Notes: generated by a model not told the origin, from the sequence alone. Shown: positions 16,961-27,298, counted from the first letter of the stretch. The stretch: DNA of 64,000 nucleotides from Tissierellia bacterium KA00581 (GCA_001552895.1 KQ959643.1:67907-131906), one strand, 5' to 3'. A program made the numbers and translations.

Positions 16961-19378
16961 ATGAGAAAAAAGCAATATATAATTAAGGATAAAACAGTCT
17001 CTTCTCGTTCGACTGTTTTATTTTTAATTTTTACTATGATTTTTTTAGTTATAATTATTAAATTGATATATTTACAGTTATTTAGCAATAAATATTCCAT
17101 AGAAGAACATAAAGATTCTATATTTTATACTAAACTTGATGCTAAAAGAGGAGATATATACGATAGAAATAAAAATGTTCTTGCTAAAAGTGTTATGGTT
17201 TATAATGGATATTTTTCAACAAAAGATTATAATTTATATAAAAAACTTAATGAAAAATTAAAGAAAAAAGAAGATGAAAAGCTTGATAAAATTTTTGATC
17301 TTTTAAAGCTTAATAAAGAAGAAATTTTAAAAAAAGCATCTACGTATGATAATCTTTTGATAAAAGATAATCTTACAAAAGAACAAAAACTTAAGATACA
17401 ATCAAAAGATATTTCCTTATTAAATGTAAAAGATAATAAGCTTTATTTTTCTGTTATTGAGTATGATAAGTTTAAATTGTTTTCTAAAAAAAATAAACAA
17501 AATCAAGAAGAAAAATTAGATGATATTTTTACAACTTTAGATATAGATAAGAAAAAAGTTTTTGATAGAGCTGAAAAAGGAACGAGTTTTAAAATAAAAA
17601 AATCGGTAGATCCTGAAATTGCAAAAGAAATAATTTCTTTAAATTCTTCTGTAATAAGTATGGAAATAGAAGAAAGTAGAAATTATGTTGATGGAAAATT
17701 TGCACCTTATGTTGTAGGTCATTCTAATGAAAATGGTGGTCAAACAGGAATAGAAAATTATTTTAATGATACTTTATCTGGAACTCAAGGTGCTAAGAAA
17801 ATTATAAGAGAAAATTTGAATAAATCTATACAAGATATTGTAAATCCAGTTGATGGTAAAGATGTGTATTTAACTTTAGATAGTACCATTGAACAGATGA
17901 TTTCTAAATATGGAAAAGAGTATTTTGAAAAAGAAAATCCTATAAAATTGAATATAATAGTATCAGATGTTACTAATGGTGATATTTTAGCTATGGATAG
18001 TTTTCCAAAATATGATTTAAATAATCCTACAAAGCCAAGAACAGAAGAAGAAAAAAAAGAGTTTGATGAGCTTGATGAAAAAGAAAAAATGGAAAAAATT
18101 TTTTCTATGTGGAGAAATACTGCTATAAGTGATGCATACGAGCCAGGTTCTGTTTTTAAACTTATAAGCGGATCTTCTGCACTTGAAGAAGGAACAGATA
18201 CTTTAGATTCTATATTTTATTGTAATGGTATAGTAAATGATATTCCAAATGTTGTTTTAAAATGTTTTAATTGGAGACATCCTCATGGAAGAGAAGACTT
18301 TACAAAAGCTATGGACAATAGTTGTAACCCTGCTTTTATTCAAATAGCAAGAAATCTTGGAAGAGATAAAATGTTTAAATACATAAAGGGTTTTGGTTTT
18401 GGAAGAAAAACAGAAATTGAACTTCCTGGAGAATTTGAAGGACAAATTCCTCAAAAAGTAGAAGATATAGGAATAACAGAACTTTCAACTATGGGTTATG
18501 GTCATGGAATATCAGCTACACCAATTCAAGTTATAACAGCTGCAAATGCTGTTGTAAATGGTGGGTATGTGTTAAAGCCACAAATAACTTTAAAAAATGT
18601 AGAAAATGATAATGGAAATATAAAGATAAAAGAAAACACACCAATAATTAAAAATCAAGTTATATCAAAAGAAACAAGTGATAAAATGAGAAATGTAATG
18701 GAACATGGTGTAAAAGAGGGTATTGTTAGAAGACTTGCATCAGATAAGGTAAGAATTGGAGCTAAATCAGGTACAACTCTTAAAGTTATAAATAATAAAT
18801 ATGATGATTATAAGACTGTTGCATCTATATATGCAGCTTTTCCCATAGAAAACCCTAAATATAGTGTGCTTATAGTTTTTGACGAACCTAAAAGTAATAC
18901 AACAGGAACATTAGCAGCTTCTCCTCTTGCAAAAAAAATAATTGAAGATATTGTAACATATAAACAAATTGCAAGTGATCAAGATGATAATGTCGTTGTA
19001 AAAACAACTTCCGTTCCAGATGTAAGAGGTCTTACTTTAGAGTATGCTTGTGATGTTTTAGAAAGTAAATTTTTAAAATATTCTGTTTCAAATTCTGAAA
19101 GTTCACCTAAAAGCATAGTAAAGGAACAAAATGAGTTTGTAGGTAAAAATGTAACTGAAGGTACAACTGTAGAGTTAACTTTATCAGAGGATAAAGATGA
19201 GAAGCTTATAGTTATAGATTTTTCTAAAATGTCTTATGAAAAAGCTATGGAAGCAGTGGAAAAAATGGGGTATAATTGTAAAACTTCTGGAGGAAAAGGA
19301 AAGTTTTTATCTTGTAATAAACAAGTTGGAAGTTATATTTCTAAAGATGAACAGATTGTTTTAACTTTTGATAAATAA
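16961..19378 (+). CDS. Class B penicillin-binding protein with PASTA domains
   Basis: This 805-residue transpeptidase has an N-terminal membrane anchor (about 18-42), a dimerisation domain that starts after KRGDIYDRN, and a catalytic domain with S397-V-F-K (in EPGSVFK), SCN near 454 and KSGT near 603. Two PASTA domains fill about 684-805. It resembles PBP2x/SpoVD-type septal enzymes, which cross-link peptidoglycan with FtsW. The C-terminal PASTA repeats recall those of the Ser/Thr kinase at 28091. Its position after ftsL supports a division role; no sporulation context is seen, so SpoVD is not implied. Confidence 0.93.
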   Translation: MRKKQYIIKDKTVSSRSTVLFLIFTMIFLVIIIKLIYLQLFSNKYSIEEHKDSIFYTKLDAKRGDIYDRNKNVLAKSVMVYNGYFSTKDYNLYKKLNEKLKKKEDEKLDKIFDLLKLNKEEILKKASTYDNLLIKDNLTKEQKLKIQSKDISLLNVKDNKLYFSVIEYDKFKLFSKKNKQNQEEKLDDIFTTLDIDKKKVFDRAEKGTSFKIKKSVDPEIAKEIISLNSSVISMEIEESRNYVDGKFAPYVVGHSNENGGQTGIENYFNDTLSGTQGAKKIIRENLNKSIQDIVNPVDGKDVYLTLDSTIEQMISKYGKEYFEKENPIKLNIIVSDVTNGDILAMDSFPKYDLNNPTKPRTEEEKKEFDELDEKEKMEKIFSMWRNTAISDAYEPGSVFKLISGSSALEEGTDTLDSIFYCNGIVNDIPNVVLKCFNWRHPHGREDFTKAMDNSCNPAFIQIARNLGRDKMFKYIKGFGFGRKTEIELPGEFEGQIPQKVEDIGITELSTMGYGHGISATPIQVITAANAVVNGGYVLKPQITLKNVENDNGNIKIKENTPIIKNQVISKETSDKMRNVMEHGVKEGIVRRLASDKVRIGAKSGTTLKVINNKYDDYKTVASIYAAFPIENPKYSVLIVFDEPKSNTTGTLAASPLAKKIIEDIVTYKQIASDQDDNVVVKTTSVPDVRGLTLEYACDVLESKFLKYSVSNSESSPKSIVKEQNEFVGKNVTEGTTVELTLSEDKDEKLIVIDFSKMSYEKAMEAVEKMGYNCKTSGGKGKFLSCNKQVGSYISKDEQIVLTFDK

Positions 19379-19390
19379 TAGGAGAAAATA

Positions 19391-20368
19391 ATGAAAAATA
19401 TAGCAAATGTATTGATTTTGAGTTTTTTATTTAGCTTTTTTTTAACAGTTTTAATAGCTAAATATTCAATTCCATATTTAAGAAAATTTAAACTTGGACA
19501 AAATATAAGAGATGATGGGCCTAAAAGTCATCTATCAAAGGCCGGAACTCCAACTATGGGAGGTATATTTTTTGTACTTTCTATAGTTATAACAAATTTA
19601 ATTTTTAGAAATTTTTCAAAACAGATACTTGCTATATTTATAGGAATGATAGGATTTTCATCGATAGGATTTTTAGATGATTTCTTTAAATTAATTATGA
19701 AAAGATCTCTTGGTCTTAATGAAAAACAAAAACTTATAATTCAATTTTTTATAAGCATTGTTCTTATAGTATATCTTGAAAAAGTTTTAAAACTTAATTT
19801 GATGATACAAAAGATTCCATTTTTACAACAAGATATAAATTTTGGATATTTTATTTATCCGATTTTAGTTTTTGTAATGTTAGCCGTTTCAAATGCTACA
19901 AATTTAACTGATGGGCTTGATGGACTTTCATCTTCTGTGTCAATTCCTGTATTTTTATCTCTTGGTGTTATAAATTTATTTAAACATCCACAAATAAGTA
20001 TATTCTCATTTATTTTTATGGCATCTCTTATGGGGTTTGTTATGTTTAATTCTTACCCTGCAAGAGTTTTTATGGGAGATACAGGCTCTATGGCTTTAGG
20101 TGGAGCTATCGCAACTATTTGTATTATAGATTCTATGACTTTTTATTTACCGATAATAGGGTTTATATATATGATTGAAACATTATCTGTTATAATTCAA
20201 GTTATAAGCTATAAAACAAGAAATAAAAAAAGAGTATTTTTAATGAGTCCTATACATCATCATTATGAATTAAAAGGATATAAAGAACCACAAATTGTAA
20301 CGGCGTTTGCTGTTATAAGCTGTATTTTTAGTTTTATTACAGTGTATTTATATTTTATTTTTTGTTAG
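19391..20368 (+). CDS. mraY: Phospho-MurNAc-pentapeptide transferase MraY
   Basis: This 325-residue polytopic enzyme makes lipid I from UDP-MurNAc-pentapeptide and undecaprenyl phosphate. GPKSHLSKAGTPTMGGI (about 41-57), the DDFFK aspartates near 96, NATNLTDGLDGL near 172 and SPIHHHYELKG near 291 are family signatures, including the catalytic aspartates and histidines. About ten membrane helices are present. It follows the PBP directly; the murE and murF genes often found between them are absent. Confidence 0.97.
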   Translation: MKNIANVLILSFLFSFFLTVLIAKYSIPYLRKFKLGQNIRDDGPKSHLSKAGTPTMGGIFFVLSIVITNLIFRNFSKQILAIFIGMIGFSSIGFLDDFFKLIMKRSLGLNEKQKLIIQFFISIVLIVYLEKVLKLNLMIQKIPFLQQDINFGYFIYPILVFVMLAVSNATNLTDGLDGLSSSVSIPVFLSLGVINLFKHPQISIFSFIFMASLMGFVMFNSYPARVFMGDTGSMALGGAIATICIIDSMTFYLPIIGFIYMIETLSVIIQVISYKTRNKKRVFLMSPIHHHYELKGYKEPQIVTAFAVISCIFSFITVYLYFIFC

Positions 20369-20377
20369 GAGAATATT

Positions 20378-21706
20378 ATGAAAGTAGATAATAAAAAAAT
20401 TTTAGTTCTAGGACTTGGACGTTCTGGTATATCAAGCATAAAGGCTTTATCTTCTTTAAACGCATCTGTATATTGTTATGATGATAAAAAAAGAGAAGAT
20501 CTTTTAGATTCTTTTGAAAAACTTAAAAATTTTAAATATAATTTTATAAAAAATTATAAAGAATATGATTTTGATTTTGTTGTAAAAAGTCCAGGCATAA
20601 AACCTACTAATGATGTAATAAAATATTTTTATGAAAAAAAGATTCCAGTATATACAGATTTAGAGTTAGCATATACTTTGTTTCCTGAAAAAAAGATAAT
20701 AGCTATTACAGGAACAAACGGAAAGACAACAACAACATCTCTTGTTGGAGAAATATTTGATAAAGCAAATATTAAACATAAAGTTTTAGGAAATATTGGC
20801 ATAGGAATGCTTTTTGAAATTTATAATTCGGATGTAGACAGTGTAAATATATTAGAAGTTAGTAGCTTTGAACTTCATGATACTGATAAATTTAAACCAA
20901 CAATAGCATCTATTGGAAATATAACTGCAGATCATTTAGATTGGCATGGAAGTTTTGAAAATTATGTTAAAGATAAATTTAAAATATTTAAAAACATGGA
21001 TGAAAATTCTACTTTAGTTTTAAATATTGATGATGAAATTTTAAAAACTATTGATAGTGATAAATTTAAGATTATAAAAATTTCTTTAGAAAATGAAGAA
21101 GCTGATTTTTATTTTAATAATGATTTATTTTATCATAAGGGTAAAAAATTATTTTCAATGAAAGATTTAAAAATACTTGGCAAACATAATGCTCAAAATG
21201 TTTTAATTGCTATGGCTATTTGTTATAATTATGGTATAAGTTTAGATACAATAAAAAAAGCTTGTGAAAATTTTAAAGGCGTTGAACATAGAATTGAATT
21301 TGTTAGAGAGTTAAATAAAATAAAATTTTATAACGACTCTAAAGGAACAAATGTTGATTCAACTATAAAAGCAATTGAAGCAGTAGATAAACCTATTATT
21401 TTAATTCTTGGAGGATATGATAAACACGTTGATTTAAATCCACTTTTTAAATCTTTTAATGGAAAAGTTAAAGCTTGTATTTTAGTTGGAGATACTAAAT
21501 ATAAATTTGAACAAGTAGCTAAAGAAAATGGATTTTTAAATAATTTTATAGTAGATAATTACATAGATGTTATAAAAAAAGCACTAGAAATTGCAAAAGC
21601 TAATGATAATGTTTTATTATCACCAGCATCTGCAAGTTGGGATATGTTTAAAAGTTATGAACAAAGAGGAGATTTATTTAAAAAATTAGTTAATGAATTG
21701 AGATAG
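20378..21706 (+). CDS. murD: UDP-MurNAc-L-Ala:D-Glu ligase MurD
   Basis: The 442-residue Mur ligase adds D-glutamate to UDP-MurNAc-L-alanine. It has an N-terminal nucleotide-binding fold (VLGLGRSGISS near 10), the ATP P-loop AITGTNGKTTTTSL near 109, and the C-terminal domain with NDSKGTNVDST near 310 and LSPASASWDMF near 410, the last two being MurD-specific. It lies between mraY and ftsW with a good SD. Confidence 0.97.
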   Translation: MKVDNKKILVLGLGRSGISSIKALSSLNASVYCYDDKKREDLLDSFEKLKNFKYNFIKNYKEYDFDFVVKSPGIKPTNDVIKYFYEKKIPVYTDLELAYTLFPEKKIIAITGTNGKTTTTSLVGEIFDKANIKHKVLGNIGIGMLFEIYNSDVDSVNILEVSSFELHDTDKFKPTIASIGNITADHLDWHGSFENYVKDKFKIFKNMDENSTLVLNIDDEILKTIDSDKFKIIKISLENEEADFYFNNDLFYHKGKKLFSMKDLKILGKHNAQNVLIAMAICYNYGISLDTIKKACENFKGVEHRIEFVRELNKIKFYNDSKGTNVDSTIKAIEAVDKPIILILGGYDKHVDLNPLFKSFNGKVKACILVGDTKYKFEQVAKENGFLNNFIVDNYIDVIKKALEIAKANDNVLLSPASASWDMFKSYEQRGDLFKKLVNELR

Positions 21707-21708
21707 GT

Positions 21709-22803
21709 ATGAATAAGTATATTAAAAGGTATTTAATAACTATATTATTACTACTTATTTTTGGTAGTCTTATGGTTTTTAGTACAAGTTGGCCGTATAG
21801 TTTTAGGCTTTATGGGGTTGAAACAAAGATATTTATAAAACATATTGAGTTTGTAGCATTGTCTTTAATAGCTATTTTTGTTGTTTCCCATATAAATATT
21901 TTAAAATTTAAAAAATTTAGTAAAGAAATATTTATAATAACATTTATTATGTGTTTTCTCGTTTATTCACCACTTGGTAGAAATGTAAATAATGCAAGAA
22001 GATGGATAGCTATAATTGGTGATTTTACCATTATGCCAGCAGATTTTTTGAAAATTTCTTCAATAATGCTTATGGCATACTTTATTGATAGATACAAAAA
22101 TAAATTTACATTTAAAAATGTATTTTTAAAATACTTATTAACTGTATTTTTAGTTGTTTTAGCAATTATGATTCAGCCCGACCTTTCTACAACATTTGTA
22201 ATAGTTTCAACAATAACGGCAATGTACATAGTTGCGGGTATGGATAAAAAAGCTGCATTTTTTTCGCTTAGTGGAATTATTTTAGGAAGTGTATCAGCAA
22301 TTTTTCTTTTAAAATCTGGTTACAGTAGAATGAGTCGTCTTGAAGCATTTTTTAATCCGTTAAAATATAGAAATGATAAGTCATGGCAACTTATAAAGTC
22401 GCTTTTTGCAATAACTAATGGTTCTATATTTGGAGTTGGACTTGGAAATGGAAGACAAAAATATACTCTTTCTGAAGCACATAATGATTTTATTTTTGCA
22501 AGTATTGCTGAAGAATTTGGATTTGTAGGAGCAATTTTATTAATTATTGCATTTATTTATTTATCTATGCTTGGAATAAAAATTGCTAATAATGTAAAAA
22601 ATATTTATGGAAAAATGATTATAATGGGAATTACTTTTTCTATTGGAATTCAAGCGTTAGTAAATATTGGAACTTCAACAGGAATTATTCCACCTACAGG
22701 AGTTACATTGCCATTTATAAGCTATGGAGGTTCTTCTTTAGTTATGACCTCTGTTATGGTAGCAATTGTATTAAGTATTGTAAGATATTCAAAGGAGAGA
22801 TAA
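21709..22803 (+). CDS. ftsW: SEDS peptidoglycan polymerase FtsW
   Basis: The 364-residue protein has about ten membrane helices. Conserved blocks are RRWIAI near 96, PADFLKIS near 108, QPDLSTT near 151, AHNDFIFASIAEEFG near 255 and ISYGGSS near 335, all typical of SEDS glycosyltransferases. It polymerises lipid II at the septum together with a class B PBP. The position between murD and murG favours FtsW over the elongation paralogue RodA. The start at 21709 lies two bases after murD. Confidence 0.94.
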   Translation: MNKYIKRYLITILLLLIFGSLMVFSTSWPYSFRLYGVETKIFIKHIEFVALSLIAIFVVSHINILKFKKFSKEIFIITFIMCFLVYSPLGRNVNNARRWIAIIGDFTIMPADFLKISSIMLMAYFIDRYKNKFTFKNVFLKYLLTVFLVVLAIMIQPDLSTTFVIVSTITAMYIVAGMDKKAAFFSLSGIILGSVSAIFLLKSGYSRMSRLEAFFNPLKYRNDKSWQLIKSLFAITNGSIFGVGLGNGRQKYTLSEAHNDFIFASIAEEFGFVGAILLIIAFIYLSMLGIKIANNVKNIYGKMIIMGITFSIGIQALVNIGTSTGIIPPTGVTLPFISYGGSSLVMTSVMVAIVLSIVRYSKER

Positions 22804-22804
22804 T

Positions 22805-23908
22805 ATGAAAGTCATAGTATCAGCAGCAGGAACGGGAGGACATATATATCCTGCAATATCTATAATTGAAGAATTAAAAAGAAGAGATAAAGATGTTAAA
22901 ATTTTATATATAGGAACAAAAAAAGGTATGGAAAGTGAACTTATTCCAGATCTTGGTATAGATTATAAAGCAATAGATGCTATGGGAATACCAAGAAAAA
23001 TAAATAAGAAATTTTTTAAAGCTATTTTTGTATTACTAAAAGGATTATGTGAGGCTAAAAAGATAATAAAAGAGTTTAATCCAGATGTCGTTATAGGAAC
23101 TGGTGGATTTGTTACAGGGCCTGTATTGTATCAAGCACATAGACTTTCTAAATATACAATTTTTCATGAACAAAATAGTTATCCTGGCGTTACAAATAGG
23201 ATACTATCAAGATATGTTGATGATATGGCAGTAACTTTTAAAGAGTCGATAAAATTTTTTAAAAACAATGAAAAATGTGTTATAACAGGTAATCCTATAA
23301 GAAATAGATTTAAACATTTAGATAGAGAAGAATCTTTGAAATTTTTTGGATTAAAAGAAAACTCTAAAGTTGTTTTAATATTTGGAGGAAGTAACGGAAG
23401 CGAAAGTGTAAATAACGCTGTTATTGGTATGCTAGATAAATTTTTAAAAGACAAGTCTATTTCTTTAATACATGTAACTGGGAAATTAAATTATAACGAA
23501 GTTTTAGAGAAAATAGAAAAAGAAAAAATACAATTAACTGAAAATATAAAAATATTACCTTATATTACTGAAATGGATAAAGCATATGCAGCATCTGATT
23601 TAATAGTTACAAGTTCTGGAGCTATAACTCTTTCTGAAATTTCTAACATTGGAAAAGCTAGTATATTAATTCCAAAGGCATATACAACAGAAAATCATCA
23701 AGAGTTTAATGCAAGAGCTTATGAAAATATAGGAGCTTCAAAATTAATTTTGGAAAGAGATTTAAATTCTAAAGTATTATTTAAAGAAATAGAAAATATA
23801 ATTTTTGATAGTGAAAAATTGAAATTAATGAGCGAAAATTCTAAAAAATTTGCTACGCCTAAATCGGCTGAAAACTTTGTTTCAATATTCTATGAAAAAT
23901 TTTCTTAA
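22805..23908 (+). CDS. murG: Lipid II synthase MurG
   Basis: The 367-residue GT-B glycosyltransferase adds GlcNAc to lipid I on the inner face of the membrane. AAGTGGHIYPAISI near residue 6, TGGFVTGP near 99, HEQNSYPG near 120 and LTLSE/EISNIGKASILIP near 275 are conserved sites. It starts one base after the ftsW stop. The murC and murB genes that often follow are missing; divIB comes next. Confidence 0.97.
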   Translation: MKVIVSAAGTGGHIYPAISIIEELKRRDKDVKILYIGTKKGMESELIPDLGIDYKAIDAMGIPRKINKKFFKAIFVLLKGLCEAKKIIKEFNPDVVIGTGGFVTGPVLYQAHRLSKYTIFHEQNSYPGVTNRILSRYVDDMAVTFKESIKFFKNNEKCVITGNPIRNRFKHLDREESLKFFGLKENSKVVLIFGGSNGSESVNNAVIGMLDKFLKDKSISLIHVTGKLNYNEVLEKIEKEKIQLTENIKILPYITEMDKAYAASDLIVTSSGAITLSEISNIGKASILIPKAYTTENHQEFNARAYENIGASKLILERDLNSKVLFKEIENIIFDSEKLKLMSENSKKFATPKSAENFVSIFYEKFS

Positions 23909-23920
23909 AGGAGGTAAAAA

Positions 23921-25477
23921 ATGTCTGATAACGAAAGAAAAAAATCTAAGGTTTTTTTAAAGAAAAATAAAGAAAAAACTACAAGTCAAATAGATGATTT
24001 TTATGAATATGATAAAATAAAGTCAGATGTTGATTCTGTAGATGAAGAATTTTTTGAAAATGTTAAAAGTGTAGATTATGACAAATTAAAAAAAGAACAT
24101 CAAAAAGAAGAAAATGAAAAAGAACAAATACAAAAAGACAACAGTTTTACACCGGATAAAGAAAATTTAGATAATGCTGATGAAAATTTAAAAACTAAAA
24201 ATGAAGATAATAAAGTACAAAATGATTATAATTCTTTAGATGATGACAATGATGACGATGATGACGATGATGACGATGATGACTTTGGTTCTTTAGATAA
24301 TTCTAGTTTAAAAGATGATAAAAAAAGTGATGATAAAAATGATGAAAAACTAGATGATAAAAGCAATTTACATCAAGATTCTATCTTTAATGAATTTGAT
24401 TTTTCAAAAATGGCAAATCAAAATGAAGAACAGACAAATAATTATAAATCACTTTTTGAAAATGATGAAAAATCTAAAGAGGATTCTTTACAAACAACTG
24501 GAATAATAAATACTATAAATTCTAAATTAAATAAAGATGATACTTTATCTTCGGTTTTTAAAGATAGTGATGACGATGATGATTTTGGAAGTATAGATGA
24601 TGATGAATTTACAAAACCACATGATAAAATAAATGATGAAAATAATTTTAAAACAAATGGTTATGTAAATGTAAATCAAAAATCAGATTACTATAAAACA
24701 GATGAACTAGAAGATGATGATAAATATTATACAGATAAAAAAGGTAAGAAAAAGAAAGTAAAAAGTAGATTTAAATCATTTTTAAAATTTATATCTTTAG
24801 CTATACTTGCACTTTTAATTATGTCAGTATATTTTGGACTTACTCATGACCTTTTTAAAATCGATTATATAAAGATAACAGGAAATGTTATAAATGAAAA
24901 AGAAATAATTTCTGCAAAATCTGGAGTTAAAATTGGAGATAATATATTTCTTTCAAGAAGTGGAAAAATAAAGAAGAATTTAAAAGAAATTCCAACTATA
25001 GAAAGTGTTAATGTAATTAAAGATTATCCAAATATAATTGAAATACAAGTAAAAGAAAATTATATAAGTTCTTATGTTAATACAAGTGGAGGTATAATAA
25101 CTATTGATAATTTTGGAAAAGTAAAAAGTACCTCTGCTGATAGCAATGAATTAACAGGAATTCAGCTTAAAGGATTAAAAGAAAATAATTTTAAAGTTGG
25201 AGATGCTTTTTCAAAAGATGATAAAAAAGTAAATTTAATTTTAGAATTACTTACAAAATCTTATTACAATAATGTTTCAGCAATAGATTTTAGTAATGAA
25301 AATGAAATAACTTTTCAATTAAAAAATTCTATAAAAGTTACATTTGGAGATTTACAAGACTATTCTAAAAAATTAAAAATTTTAGATGTATTAATTAAAA
25401 AAATTCAAACTGATGGTATAAAAGCATCAGAAATTATTTTAAACGTTGGAAAAAATCCTATAATTGTTAAAAAATAA
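23921..25477 (+). CDS. divIB: Division protein DivIB/FtsQ with long acidic N-terminus
   Basis: The 518-residue protein is about twice the usual length. Residues 1-280 are a low-complexity, highly acidic cytosolic region, including a run of aspartates near 107-121 and a second FGSIDDD cluster near 225. A basic patch (KKGKKKKVKSRFK) precedes one membrane helix (about 284-306). The POTRA domain follows (IDYIKITGNVINEKEI) and then the beta domain. It stabilises the FtsL-DivIC complex outside the membrane. The call rests on the POTRA/beta domains and on the place between murG and ftsZ. The function of the acidic part is unknown. Confidence 0.88.
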   Translation: MSDNERKKSKVFLKKNKEKTTSQIDDFYEYDKIKSDVDSVDEEFFENVKSVDYDKLKKEHQKEENEKEQIQKDNSFTPDKENLDNADENLKTKNEDNKVQNDYNSLDDDNDDDDDDDDDDDFGSLDNSSLKDDKKSDDKNDEKLDDKSNLHQDSIFNEFDFSKMANQNEEQTNNYKSLFENDEKSKEDSLQTTGIINTINSKLNKDDTLSSVFKDSDDDDDFGSIDDDEFTKPHDKINDENNFKTNGYVNVNQKSDYYKTDELEDDDKYYTDKKGKKKKVKSRFKSFLKFISLAILALLIMSVYFGLTHDLFKIDYIKITGNVINEKEIISAKSGVKIGDNIFLSRSGKIKKNLKEIPTIESVNVIKDYPNIIEIQVKENYISSYVNTSGGIITIDNFGKVKSTSADSNELTGIQLKGLKENNFKVGDAFSKDDKKVNLILELLTKSYYNNVSAIDFSNENEITFQLKNSIKVTFGDLQDYSKKLKILDVLIKKIQTDGIKASEIILNVGKNPIIVKK

Positions 25478-25488
25478 TAAAAAATATA

Positions 25489-25517
25489 TAGAAATTTATT
25501 TTAAAATTTAGTATAAT
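25489..25517 (+). promoter_or_regulatory. Possible internal promoter for ftsZ
   Basis: TATAAT at 25512-25517 has a weak -35 (TAGAAA, 25489-25494) at 17 bp. It lies in the 90-base gap before ftsZ, the longest gap in the cluster. An extra promoter for ftsZ is common in other bacteria. Confidence 0.4.
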
Positions 25518-25567
25518 TAAAGTGTATAAATTAATTTGAAATTGAAAATAATAGGAGGATAATACTT

Positions 25568-26623
25568 ATGGCATTCGAAATGGAAGTATATGGAAATGAT
25601 TTAGCTAAAATTAAAGTTTTTGGTATTGGTGGTGGTGGTAATAACGCCATTTCAAGAATGAAACAATCTGGACTTAAGGGTGTAGATTTTGTAGCAATTA
25701 ATACCGACAAACAAATTTTAAACGCTATTGATATAGAAACAAAGATTCAAATAGGAGAAAAATTAACAAGAGGACTTGGAGCTGGAGCTAACCCAGCTGT
25801 TGGAGAAAAAGCTGCAGAAGAAAGTCAAGATGAAATAAAAAAAGCACTTGAAAGTACAGATATGGTATTTATAACAGCTGGAATGGGTGGCGGTACTGGT
25901 ACAGGAGCTGCCCCAGTTGTTGCAGGTATTGCAAAAGAAATGGGAATTTTAACAGTTGGAGTTGTAACTAAGCCTTTTACATTTGAAGGTAGAAAAAGAA
26001 CTATTCAAGCTGAACAAGGAATAAAAGCTTTAAAAGAAAAAGTTGATACATTAATTATTATTCCAAATGATAGATTAATTCAAATTTCTGAAAAAAGAAC
26101 AACAATGCTTGAAGCATTTGCTATGGCAGATGAAGTACTTATGAATGGTATTCAAGGTATTTCTGATTTAATCGCTGTTCCTAATATAATAAATCTTGAT
26201 TTTGCCGATGTTAAATCAGTAATGCAAAATCAAGGAATTGCACATATGGGTATAGGACGTGCTAGTGGAGAAAATAGAGCTGTTGATGCTGCAAAAATGG
26301 CTATAAACAGTCCACTTCTTGAAACTTCAATAGACGGAGCAAAAGCTGTTTTATTAAATGTAACAGCTGCAAATGTAGGTTTATTTGAAACAAATGAAGC
26401 AGCAGAATTGATAAGAGAAGCTATTGACTCTGATGCAAATGTAATTTTTGGTTCTGGAATTGATGAATCTTTAGGAGATGACATAAAGATTACAGTTATC
26501 GCAACTGGTTTTGATCCACTTGTTTCAGGAAATTCTCAAAAACCAAAAAGCTTTGAAAAAAAAGATAAAAAAGATTCTAAAGATGACGGATTTGATTTAG
26601 ATATACCAAGCTTTTTAAGATAA
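25568..26623 (+). CDS. ftsZ: Cell division GTPase FtsZ
   Basis: The 351-residue tubulin homologue has the GTP-binding [14 protein letters not shown] near 105, an N-terminal GGGGNNAI near 20, and NADF-type synergy-loop residues near 205. The C-terminal peptide ends DLDIPSFLR, the tail used to bind FtsA or SepF. The linker before it is short and Lys/Asp-rich. ftsA is absent from this cluster, so another membrane tether such as SepF is likely, though none is in the window. SD AGGAGG precedes ATG 25568. Confidence 0.98.
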   Translation: MAFEMEVYGNDLAKIKVFGIGGGGNNAISRMKQSGLKGVDFVAINTDKQILNAIDIETKIQIGEKLTRGLGAGANPAVGEKAAEESQDEIKKALESTDMVFITAGMGGGTGTGAAPVVAGIAKEMGILTVGVVTKPFTFEGRKRTIQAEQGIKALKEKVDTLIIIPNDRLIQISEKRTTMLEAFAMADEVLMNGIQGISDLIAVPNIINLDFADVKSVMQNQGIAHMGIGRASGENRAVDAAKMAINSPLLETSIDGAKAVLLNVTAANVGLFETNEAAELIREAIDSDANVIFGSGIDESLGDDIKITVIATGFDPLVSGNSQKPKSFEKKDKKDSKDDGFDLDIPSFLR

Positions 26624-27072
26624 TGAAATGTCCAAATTGTAAAAATGAGTATACTAAAGTTTTAGATTCTAGAAATTCTAATGATAAAACTACAATAAAA
26701 AGAAGAAGAATGTGTGAATCTTGTGGATATAAATTTACCACTTATGAAAGAATGCCAGAATTTGAAATTTTTGTTCTTAAAAAAAATGGTAGTAAGCAAA
26801 TTTTTTCTAAAAATAAAGTTTATGCAGGAATTTTTAAATGTTGTGAAAAAAGAGAAATTACAAAAGAAGAAATAGATAATGTTATAAACTTAATTGAAAT
26901 GGAAATAAGACAAAACTATAAAAATGAAATTTCATCAACAGAAATAGGAAATCTAGTTTTAAAACATTTAAAAAAACTAGATGAAGTTTCATTTATTAGA
27001 TTTGCTACGGTGTATAAAGATTTTAAAAATATAGATGCGTTTTTAGAATATTTAAAAAAAGAATTTCAATAG
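26623..27072 (+). CDS. nrdR: Ribonucleotide reductase repressor NrdR
   Basis: The 149-residue product has the zinc ribbon C3-C6...C31-C34 with RRRRMCESC-like spacing, followed by an ATP-cone (FEIFVLKKNGSKQIFSKNKVYAGIFKCCEKR) that senses ATP/dATP. NrdR represses ribonucleotide reductase genes by binding paired palindromes. Such a pair is present on the nrdD promoter at 51598-51643. Its ATG overlaps the ftsZ stop (TAATG), so it is translated with the division cluster. Confidence 0.97.
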   Translation: MKCPNCKNEYTKVLDSRNSNDKTTIKRRRMCESCGYKFTTYERMPEFEIFVLKKNGSKQIFSKNKVYAGIFKCCEKREITKEEIDNVINLIEMEIRQNYKNEISSTEIGNLVLKHLKKLDEVSFIRFATVYKDFKNIDAFLEYLKKEFQ

Positions 27073-27101
27073 AATTTTTAAAGATAATTATAAAAATATT
27101 T

Positions 27102-27138
27102 AATATCAGAGGTGATTATTCATTTCTGATATTTTTTT
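27102..27138 (+). terminator. Terminator after nrdR
   Basis: AATATCAGA (27102-27110) pairs with TCTGATATT (27125-27133) and is followed by T residues. It ends the mraZ-nrdR transcript. Confidence 0.85.
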
Positions 27139-27289
27139 ATTAAAAAATATTTTGTAAATGTGTTATCTTTATTTTTTCTTATAACATTATTGATATAAAA
27201 TTTTTTGTAGCGTTACTTTTACATATTTTACAAATATACAAATAAGAATATAAAAAATTTTTTAAAAAGATGATTTTTGTTTTTGTTTA

Positions 27290-27298
27290 TGATATAAT
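27290..27298 (+). promoter_or_regulatory. Extended -10 promoter for stp-prkC
   Basis: TGATATAAT at 27290-27298 is an extended -10 box; no good -35 is seen at the right distance. Transcription would begin about 40 bases before the stp start. The rest of 27139-27289 is AT-rich with nothing recognised. Confidence 0.5.
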
